A stretch of DNA of 64,000 bases from Hymenobacter citatus. Lineage in GTDB: Bacteria; Bacteroidota; Bacteroidia; Cytophagales; Hymenobacteraceae. Numbering within the stretch: position 1 is the stretch's first letter; each line of letters opens with the position of its first letter. The position numbers and the translations under genes were made by a program. The DNA is taken from assembly GCF_014333615.1 (NCBI RefSeq), contig NZ_JACSCY010000004.1:1-64000 (forward strand), in the 5' to 3' direction. Positions 6,887 through 13,770 of this stretch are shown here, one piece after another. The notes beneath the pieces are model-generated. The model was given only the letters and a program-made list of their open reading frames with translations. It searched no databases and was not told the origin of the DNA.

Positions 6887-9097
6887 CTAGTTGGCCACTT
6901 CACTCAAGAATTTAATCCGCATCAGGCGCAGGTCTTCTTCGGTGTAATCGTCGGTGCCGAGTTCTTTGAGCGCTACGGCAATGTTGTCGGTGTTTGACTG
7001 CATGAAATAGTCGTAAATCTCATCCTGGCGCTCCTCGTCCAATACATTATTAATGTAGTAATCGAGGTTGAGTTTGGTACCAGCGTAACAGATGTGCTCA
7101 ATTTCCTCCATCAGCTCGCGCATATCGAGGCCTTTGGAGGCGGCAATTTCCTCCAGGTCCATCTTTTTGTCGATTTGCTGGATGATGTAAATCTTGATTT
7201 TCGACTTGTTAACGGCCGATTTCACCACCACGTCGGCGGCTGTTTCAATGTCGTTTTCCTCTACATATTTCTTAATGAGGGCCAGGAACGGCGCCCCAAA
7301 CTTCTGCGCCTTGCCCATGCCTACCCCGCCAATGTGGGCCAGGTCGTCCATCTTGGTGGGGAAGGTCGTCGCCATTTCCTTCAACGACGGGTCCTGAAAC
7401 AGTACGTACGGCGGCAGGTTTTTCTGCTGGGCAGTCTTCTTCCGCAACGCCTTTAGCATGTCAAACAGCGTCTCGTCGTGACCGGCGGCCTGCTGTTCTC
7501 CCTCTTTTTCTTCTTCCTGCTGCACCTCTTCCTCGTAGTTATGGTCTTTGGTGAGCTTAATCGCGTAAGGATTTTCGATAAAGTCAAGTCCTTTGGCCGT
7601 AATTTTTACAACGCCAAAGCTCTCGATGTCCTTCTGCAAGAAGCCGTTAAGTAGTGCTTGCCGCAGTAGCGAGTGCCAGAACTGCGCATCGTGGTCTTTG
7701 CCCTGGCCGTAGACCGGCAGCTTGTTGTGGCCGTAGCTTTCTACGTGGGCGTTTTTCATGCCCATCAGCACCGTGCCGATGTGGTCGAGTCCGAACCGCT
7801 CGTTGGTTTGCACCACGGCTTTCAGAGCCATTAGCATTTCATCTTTCGCTTCGAAGCGCTCTTTGGGGTGGCGGCAGTTGTCGCAGAAGCCGCAGTCTTT
7901 CTCAAAGGTCTCGCCAAAGTAGTGCAGCAACTGCCGGCGGCGGCACACGGCCGAGTCGGCGTAGTTGGCCATTTCCTGAAGCAGCAGTTTGCCGTTGTCG
8001 CGCTCCGTTACGGGCTTGTCTTTGTTGAACTTCTCCAGCTTCACGATGTCGTCGTAGCTGTAGAACATCAGGCAGTTGCCCTCCAGGCCGTCGCGGCCGC
8101 CGCGGCCGGTTTCCTGGTAGTAGCCTTCTATGCTCTTAGGCGTGTCGTAGTGAATCACGAAGCGCACGTCGGGTTTGTCGATGCCCATGCCGAAGGCAAT
8201 GGTGGCCACAATCACGTCAGCTTCCTCGTTCAGAAACGCATCCTGGTTGGCCATGCGCACGTGCGGGTCGAGACCGGCGTGGTAGGGTAGGGCCTTCACG
8301 TCGTTGACCTTCAGCAGCTCAGCAATTTCCTCTACCTTCTTGCGGCTCAGGCAATACACAATGCCGGCCTTGCCTTTGTGCTGTTTCACGTACTGAATCA
8401 GCTGCTTCTTGGTGTTGTGCTTGGGCCGCACCTCGTAGTACAGGTTGGTACGGTTGAACGAGGTTTTGAACACTGAGGCATCGTCCATTTGCAGGTTTTT
8501 CTGGATGTCCAGCTGCACCTTGGGCGTGGCCGTGGCCGTGAGGGCAATGATGGGCACATTAGCGCCCAGGTTATCGATGATGCCGCGAATTTTGCGGTAC
8601 TCGGGCCGGAAATCGTGGCCCCACTCCGAGATGCAGTGCGCCTCATCAATAGCCACAAACGAAATAGTCGCCTTGTTCAGAAACTCAATGGTTTCGTCCT
8701 TGGTCAAGGACTCCGGCGCCACGTATAGCAGGCGTACTTCGCCGGTGATGACGTCCTTTTTCACCCGGTTCATTTCCGACTTCGACAAGGTCGAGTTCAA
8801 GAAGGCTGCGTTTACGCCGAACGCATTCAGCTGATCCACCTGATTCTTCATCAGGGCGATAAGCGGCGAAATAACGATGGCCGTGCCCGGCAATACCAAC
8901 GCCGGCAGCTGGTAGCACAGGCTCTTACCCGCGCCGGTAGGCATAATCACGAAGGTGTTCTTGCCTTCGATGACATTCTGAATGACTGCTTCCTGGGTGC
9001 CGCGGAACTGACCGTACCCAAAAACTTCCTTTAACTTGCCTTTCAGATCAGCCTCTGGCAGGGGAGCTTGTTTAACGGCTGGCATAGACTTCCTCAC
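6887..9097 (-). CDS. recQ: ATP-dependent DNA helicase RecQ
   Basis: A 736-residue 3'-5' helicase that unwinds branched and duplex DNA in recombination and fork repair. Walker A is PTGAGKS (53-59), the DExH box is IDEAHC (150-155), and the second RecA lobe carries motif VI in YYQETGRGGRDG. The RecQ zinc site is visible (CRRRQLLHYFG followed by CGFCDNC), then an RQC winged helix (about 430-510) and an HRDC domain (about 540-615, LPPYVLFQDPSL). A further 110-residue helical tail after HRDC is typical of the longer Bacteroidota RecQ proteins. It converges with the bacilliredoxin gene. A perfect short palindrome lies at 9128-9146 in its upstream region. Confidence 0.95.
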   Translation of the reverse strand: MRKSMPAVKQAPLPEADLKGKLKEVFGYGQFRGTQEAVIQNVIEGKNTFVIMPTGAGKSLCYQLPALVLPGTAIVISPLIALMKNQVDQLNAFGVNAAFLNSTLSKSEMNRVKKDVITGEVRLLYVAPESLTKDETIEFLNKATISFVAIDEAHCISEWGHDFRPEYRKIRGIIDNLGANVPIIALTATATPKVQLDIQKNLQMDDASVFKTSFNRTNLYYEVRPKHNTKKQLIQYVKQHKGKAGIVYCLSRKKVEEIAELLKVNDVKALPYHAGLDPHVRMANQDAFLNEEADVIVATIAFGMGIDKPDVRFVIHYDTPKSIEGYYQETGRGGRDGLEGNCLMFYSYDDIVKLEKFNKDKPVTERDNGKLLLQEMANYADSAVCRRRQLLHYFGETFEKDCGFCDNCRHPKERFEAKDEMLMALKAVVQTNERFGLDHIGTVLMGMKNAHVESYGHNKLPVYGQGKDHDAQFWHSLLRQALLNGFLQKDIESFGVVKITAKGLDFIENPYAIKLTKDHNYEEEVQQEEEKEGEQQAAGHDETLFDMLKALRKKTAQQKNLPPYVLFQDPSLKEMATTFPTKMDDLAHIGGVGMGKAQKFGAPFLALIKKYVEENDIETAADVVVKSAVNKSKIKIYIIQQIDKKMDLEEIAASKGLDMRELMEEIEHICYAGTKLNLDYYINNVLDEERQDEIYDYFMQSNTDNIAVALKELGTDDYTEEDLRLMRIKFLSEVAN

Positions 9098-9127
9098 TTC
9101 TCGGTTGGGTGATAGTAGACGAGAGTC

Positions 9128-9146
9128 TCAACTCATACTGAGTTGA
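9128..9146. promoter_or_regulatory. operator-like palindrome between recQ and kdsD
   Basis: TCAACTCA, three bases, TGAGTTGA: an exact 8-bp-arm palindrome 31 bp upstream of the recQ start codon in a 165-bp divergent gap. Repressor site is an inference; no exact -7 box is visible nearby. Confidence 0.4.
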
Positions 9147-9262
9147 ATTCTCAAGCTAAGAAATTTTACAATAGCGGTGGAGGATGCCGAAAGCCAGAAG
9201 CGAAGTACTATTTCGAACTACCGCCAGCAGCAGCTTAACCGTTACGTAATATCAAATTTAGA

Positions 9263-10240
9263 TTGAAAGCGCCTAACGACATCTACTCCGTCGCAAAAAA
9301 AGTGCTGTTGCAAGAAGCCGAGGCTATCCGGCAGGTAGCGGCGAGGCTGGATGCTACCCCAGATTTTGCACAATGTATAGCTGCCATCCTCGCGCTGCCG
9401 GGTAGGGTAGTCGTGACGGGCATTGGCAAGAGTGCCCACGTGGCCAGCAAAATAGTGGCTACTCTGAACTCGACGGGCACGCCCGCCCTATTCATGCACG
9501 CCGCCGATGCCATTCATGGCGACCTGGGTATGATTCAGCCGCAGGATTTTGTGGTAGCTATCAGCAAAAGCGGCGACACACCCGAGATAAAAGTGCTGGT
9601 GCCCTTGCTCAAGCGCCGAGGCGTGCCGCTGGCCGCGCTGGTAAGCAACGCCGATTCCTACCTGGCCCAACAGGCCGATTACGTGCTGCACGCGCCCATA
9701 GAGCGGGAAGCCTGCCCACTGAACCTGGCGCCTACCACCAGCACCACCGTAGCCCTTGCGGTTGGCGATGCGCTGGCCATGTGCCTGCTCGATGGTAGAC
9801 AATTCACCTCCCAGGACTTTGCTACCCTGCATCCAGGCGGTACGCTGGGCAAGAAGCTCTATCTGAAGGTAGGCGACATTTCGGTGCAGAATGCCAAGCC
9901 ACGCGTGAGTACGGAGGCGCCGCTCAAAGAAATTATTCTGGAAATCTCAGGGAAACGATTAGGCGCAACCGCCGTACTACACCCCGCTACCGACGAGCTG
10001 CAAGGCATTATCACCGATGGCGACCTGCGCCGGATGCTGACTAATTTCGATGATTTGGGGACCATTAGCGCCCGCGATATCATGACGCCGAGTCCGGTAA
10101 CCGTAGATTTAGAGGACTTTGCCGTGGAAGCACTCAACCGCATGCAACAGCGAAATATCACGCAACTCGTAGTCCTCGATGGAAAGCAGTTCAGCGGATT
10201 CATCCACTTGCACGATTTATTACGGGAGGGCTTGATATAA
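9263..10240 (+). CDS. kdsD: KpsF/GutQ-family D-arabinose 5-phosphate isomerase
   Basis: A 325-residue sugar-phosphate isomerase interconverting ribulose 5-phosphate and arabinose 5-phosphate, the first step to the lipopolysaccharide sugar Kdo. The N-terminal SIS domain (about 35-170) has VVVTGIGKSAHVASKI and AISKSGDTPEIKVLVP; two CBS domains follow (about 205-325, ITDGDLRRML). Length and order match the family. The start is a TTG at 9263, giving MKAPNDIYSVAKKV; no in-frame ATG lies close upstream. The LPS role agrees with mannose-1-phosphate guanylyltransferase next downstream. KdsD, KpsF and GutQ cannot be separated by sequence alone. Confidence 0.9.
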   Translation: MKAPNDIYSVAKKVLLQEAEAIRQVAARLDATPDFAQCIAAILALPGRVVVTGIGKSAHVASKIVATLNSTGTPALFMHAADAIHGDLGMIQPQDFVVAISKSGDTPEIKVLVPLLKRRGVPLAALVSNADSYLAQQADYVLHAPIEREACPLNLAPTTSTTVALAVGDALAMCLLDGRQFTSQDFATLHPGGTLGKKLYLKVGDISVQNAKPRVSTEAPLKEIILEISGKRLGATAVLHPATDELQGIITDGDLRRMLTNFDDLGTISARDIMTPSPVTVDLEDFAVEALNRMQQRNITQLVVLDGKQFSGFIHLHDLLREGLI

Positions 10241-10371
10241 GCTCCGTCTCGAATCTAATCATTATTAAAGTATAATTAATTTGGTATTGTGTAGCACTTG
10301 ATAAATAAAATAGGATATTTGTACTTCTACAGTTGAATTTTTCTTATCTAAGACACTCCGCATCAGATTGT

Positions 10372-11460
10372 ATGGCGCAGAATACCTACCTCGTTGTGAT
10401 GGCCGGCGGCATTGGCAGCCGGTTTTGGCCATTTAGCCGCACGCATCATCCTAAGCAGTTCCATGATGTGATGGGTATCGGGCGCTCCATGCTGCAACTC
10501 ACCATTGACCGCTTTGCTGAAATATGCCCGATTGAGAACGTATTTGTGGTAACCAATCGGGATTACCACGATTTGGTGCAGGAGCATTTGCCCCACCTAC
10601 CCTCCGACCAGATCTTGGGTGAGCCCATTGGCCGCAATACAGCCCCGTGCATTGCCTACGCCAGCTACCGCATTGCTCAACGCGACCCACAAGCTACCAT
10701 CATCGTATCGCCGGCCGACCACGCCGTGGTAAATGAGGAGGAGTTCCGGCGCGTTATCAGCCAAGCCGTAGATGCGGCCCGCTCCAATGACGTTCTGATT
10801 ACGCTGGGCATTCAGCCCTCGCGCCCCGATACGGGCTATGGCTACATTCAGTACATGGATGATGCCGACAACTCCTTGCCCGGCGGCCTGTTCAAGGTGA
10901 AAACCTTCACAGAGAAGCCGAATCTAGAACTGGCACAGATGTTTGTGAGCAGCGGCGACTTCCTCTGGAACTCCGGCCTGTTTGTGTGGCGCGCCGATGT
11001 TATTCTGCACGCCTTCCGGCAATACCTGAGTGATATTTCGGAAGTGTTTGATGAGGGTGCTACCCAATTGGGTACAGCGCAGGAAGAGGACTTTATCTCG
11101 GAGGCGTATTCCCGTTGCCGCAACATCAGCATCGACTATGGTGTGATGGAAAAAGCAGATAACGTGTACGTCCTACCCGCCGACTTTGGCTGGAGCGACC
11201 TGGGTACTTGGGACTCGCTGCACCGCATCGGCAAGCGCGACGAGTGCAACAACGTTATCGACGGCGACGTGATTCTCTACGATACCTGCGAGTGCGTCAT
11301 CAAAACCCCCTCTGAACGCCTAGTAGTGGTGCAGGGCTTGGATGGCTATATCGTGGCCGAGTACGACAACGTGTTGCTCATCTGCAAGCGCACCGAGGAA
11401 CAGCGCGTGAAGGACTTCGTAGCTGATGTGAAGTCGAAAAAAGGGGTAGGGTATAATTAA
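10372..11460 (+). CDS. manC: mannose-1-phosphate guanylyltransferase
   Basis: A 362-residue cytosolic enzyme making GDP-mannose from GTP and mannose 1-phosphate for surface polysaccharide. The nucleotidyltransferase signature is VVMAGGIGSRFWPFSR (residues 8-23), followed by PKQF, with IVSPADHAV and the sugar-binding FTEKPN and SIDYGVMEK motifs. It is the short form with a left-handed beta-helix tail and lacks the fused phosphomannose isomerase of bifunctional ManC/AlgA. The frame is open from a TTG at 10333, but ATG 10372 gives MAQNTYLVVMAGG, the usual family start. It follows the kdsD-type gene by 131 bp on the same strand and is closed by a strong terminator. Confidence 0.93.
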   Translation: MAQNTYLVVMAGGIGSRFWPFSRTHHPKQFHDVMGIGRSMLQLTIDRFAEICPIENVFVVTNRDYHDLVQEHLPHLPSDQILGEPIGRNTAPCIAYASYRIAQRDPQATIIVSPADHAVVNEEEFRRVISQAVDAARSNDVLITLGIQPSRPDTGYGYIQYMDDADNSLPGGLFKVKTFTEKPNLELAQMFVSSGDFLWNSGLFVWRADVILHAFRQYLSDISEVFDEGATQLGTAQEEDFISEAYSRCRNISIDYGVMEKADNVYVLPADFGWSDLGTWDSLHRIGKRDECNNVIDGDVILYDTCECVIKTPSERLVVVQGLDGYIVAEYDNVLLICKRTEEQRVKDFVADVKSKKGVGYN

Positions 11461-11472
11461 TCAGCCCTACCT

Positions 11473-11519
11473 AAATAAAAAGCGGCCGCCTGTACTGTAC
11501 AGGCGGCCGCTTTTTATTT
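11473..11519. terminator. bidirectional intrinsic terminator, manC/rlmB
   Basis: A 22-bp perfect stem (AAATAAAAAGCGGCCGCCTGTA and its exact complement), 3-nt loop, with A/T runs at both ends, between converging manC and rlmB. Confidence 0.92.
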
Positions 11520-11528
11520 GATCCTACT

Positions 11529-12464
11529 TTACTGCTTAGCTGCTAATCGTTGGCGTAGTACTTCAAACAGCATAATACCGCTGGCAACAGACACGTTGAG
11601 CGAGCTTATTTGCCCGGCCATTGGGATACGTAGGGTATGGTCGGTGAGGCGTAGGTACTCAGGGGAAATGCCATCTTCTTCGCTACCCATGAGGATGGCT
11701 ACGGGGCCGGTGAGGTCTACGGCGCCGGTTTCCAGGCTGTCCTCGGCCTTTTCGGTGCAGCCTACCACCTGAATGCCCGAGTCGTGGAGGAAACGGATGG
11801 TGTCCTTTAGGTTCGGCTCACGGCACACCGGAATCAGGTTGAGCGCACCAGCCGAGGTTTTCAGCGCGTCGCCGTTGATCTGGGCAGCACCGCGGCTGGG
11901 GACCACAATGGCGTGGGCACCCATACACTCGGCATTACGGGCGATAGAGCCAAAGTTGCGCACGTCCGTGATACGGTCCAGAATTAGCAGCAAAGGCGTC
12001 TTGCCTTCCTCAAACAGCCGTGCCACAACATTATCCAGCGGGGCGTAGTCAATAGGCGAGACGAACGCCACGGCACCTTGGTGATTCTTGCGCGTCAGGT
12101 TGTCGAGCTTTTCCAGCGGTACCATCGCCACCGGAATATTCGCCGCTTTCGCGAGGGCCGAAATATCCTGCGTGATGCTGTTTTTGGTGGTGCGCAGCAG
12201 GAAAATTTTCTCCAGCGTGCGACCAGCGTTTAGCGCTTCCAGAATAGGACGCAGGCCAAACAACATCTCAATGCTGCGGTCGGCAGCGGGCCGGTGGGGG
12301 TAGCGCGGCTTGTCGCCGTCGGCGCGGGGCTCACGGGGGCGCTCCTCGCGGTTGTCGCGGCGGGGTACGGGACGGTTGTTTTCGTCGTAGAAGGTGCGGC
12401 GCTCGGTTACCGGGCGGCTTGGGCGGTCAGTCCTTTTCTCCATTGGTCCACGGCGGCGTACCAA
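11529..12464 (-). CDS. rlmB: 23S rRNA (guanosine-2'-O-)-methyltransferase RlmB (TrmH/SpoU family)
   Basis: A 311-residue SPOUT methyltransferase. The C-terminal SpoU domain (about 155-311) has LILDRITDVRNFGSIARNAE, VAILMGSEEDGISPEYL and PMAGQISSLNVSVASGIML, the three knot motifs binding S-adenosylmethionine; a substrate-binding L30-like domain (about 68-145, MLFGLRPILEALNAG) precedes it. By family it methylates G2251 of 23S rRNA. The first 60 residues are an Arg/Pro-rich disordered extension. The start lies inside the upstream GWxTD gene: Met1 at 12464 overlaps it by 58 bp, Met8 by 37 bp, suggesting translational coupling. RlmB and TrmH relatives are separated by overall similarity, so the target nucleotide is inferred. 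Confidence 0.9.
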   Translation of the reverse strand: MVRRRGPMEKRTDRPSRPVTERRTFYDENNRPVPRRDNREERPREPRADGDKPRYPHRPAADRSIEMLFGLRPILEALNAGRTLEKIFLLRTTKNSITQDISALAKAANIPVAMVPLEKLDNLTRKNHQGAVAFVSPIDYAPLDNVVARLFEEGKTPLLLILDRITDVRNFGSIARNAECMGAHAIVVPSRGAAQINGDALKTSAGALNLIPVCREPNLKDTIRFLHDSGIQVVGCTEKAEDSLETGAVDLTGPVAILMGSEEDGISPEYLRLTDHTLRIPMAGQISSLNVSVASGIMLFEVLRQRLAAKQ

Positions 12465-13612
12465 AGCATTTCATACTCAGGGCGGCGCACCAAATCATAG
12501 TTGTCGGGAGCAAAGGTACTGGGTTTGGCCCGGAACACATACGTGCCGCTGGCAATTGCCGGCGCGTGGTACACCCAGCGTTCCTCTGTGCCCGCCCGAT
12601 ACACCGCATCTGGCGGCCCCAACACCAAGTAGAGCATACCACGGTCGGTCATCCAGCCGGCTTTATGGGCCGAAAAAAGTCGGTTTGCTTCTGCTACCCT
12701 GCCATAATACATACGAATCATTTGCCGGGCCGTATTTTGATTGTTGCCTGCAATATTCAGCCAAAATGAATCGGTGGCCCGTTTTGGGTCGTTGGCTGAG
12801 TATATCTGTTTACGTTCAGCGGAGGTAGTCAGGTAGATGAGCGGCTCAATTAGCTCTGGCGCAGTAGTTATTTCCGGATAGGCATTATTCTCGGCCAGCA
12901 AACCCATTGCCGGCGTCTGTGCATCGTCTTGCAATGCATAAATACCCTGACCAGCCAGCCGTACCAACTGGCCTGGTCGGACATTCACCGTATCACGAAT
13001 GGTGAGCGTGCGGGGCTGCGCAGGTTGTGCCGCAGGGTTGGTCATGGGCGGAAGGGCCGCGGCAAAGGCAGCATCGTACTGCTTTATCTTAAAAGGATGC
13101 TCCAGCCCGTAATAGGCTACCCCAAACGTCTCGTTGGTGCGCACGTAGCGTCGTAGGAGTGGGTCGCCCAGCGAGTCTACGAGCACATAAGGTCGCGTCA
13201 AACGGCTAGCAGTAAGCAGTAGCCACGCCTCGCCACTGGCATCAGGAAAGGGGGTAGGATCAGGCTGTACGCTGATGATTTGGTTGGCCTGCAAACGCGC
13301 TGCTGGCAAGATCACCTCCACTAACGTACCGTCTGGGGCTTGGCGCAGTTGCCGGGCCAAATGCCGTACTGAATCGCGCCACAGGGGCTGTTTGGCATCA
13401 TAGCTGGCCCACACCGCTACGTATAGTGCCTTGCCAATAGGCGGCGCGCCCGCCGGAAATCGGACGTACAGCCGCAGGCTGTCCGCTTCGCGGCGGGTAT
13501 CGGCCTGCGGACAGTTGGGGCGGTACTGGCCGCTGAAATCGTGGCGCGGTGGAAGAACGGCCTGCGTGCAAACTGGCAGCAGACTCAGCAGACAAAGCAG
13601 AAAGAGCTTCAC
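12407..13612 (-). CDS. GWxTD domain-containing exported protein
   Basis: A 401-residue protein with a signal peptide (MKLFLLCLLSLLPVCTQA). The C-terminal region contains AGWMTDRGMLYLVLGPPDAV, the signature of the GWxTD domain family (about 300-395), and the preceding beta-rich part fits the family's usual length. The domain is frequent in Bacteroidota and Acidobacteria and has no established biochemical role. Its end overlaps the start of rlmB. The region upstream (13613-13700) is free of genes and ends at a terminator belonging to the DUF2723 gene. Confidence 0.85.
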   Translation of the reverse strand: MKLFLLCLLSLLPVCTQAVLPPRHDFSGQYRPNCPQADTRREADSLRLYVRFPAGAPPIGKALYVAVWASYDAKQPLWRDSVRHLARQLRQAPDGTLVEVILPAARLQANQIISVQPDPTPFPDASGEAWLLLTASRLTRPYVLVDSLGDPLLRRYVRTNETFGVAYYGLEHPFKIKQYDAAFAAALPPMTNPAAQPAQPRTLTIRDTVNVRPGQLVRLAGQGIYALQDDAQTPAMGLLAENNAYPEITTAPELIEPLIYLTTSAERKQIYSANDPKRATDSFWLNIAGNNQNTARQMIRMYYGRVAEANRLFSAHKAGWMTDRGMLYLVLGPPDAVYRAGTEERWVYHAPAIASGTYVFRAKPSTFAPDNYDLVRRPEYEMLWYAAVDQWRKGLTAQAAR

Positions 13613-13700
13613 ACTAAACAGATTATAGAACAGAAGTAAACTTCTGGATACGTAAGAAGCGACGGCAAAGGCATTGTTCTGTGTTTTTGCATAGCTAATA

Positions 13701-13749
13701 AAAAGGCAAACAGCCGGCTTCCGTTAGAGAGACCGGCTGTTTGCCTTTT
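13701..13749 (-). terminator. intrinsic terminator of the DUF2723 gene
   Basis: AAAAGGCAAACAGCCGG at 13701-13717 pairs exactly with CCGGCTGTTTGCCTTTT at 13733-13749, 15-nt loop, directly after the DUF2723 stop codon on the minus strand. Confidence 0.88.
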
Positions 13750-13770
13750 CAATAGTCAAGAAAGTGAGAC

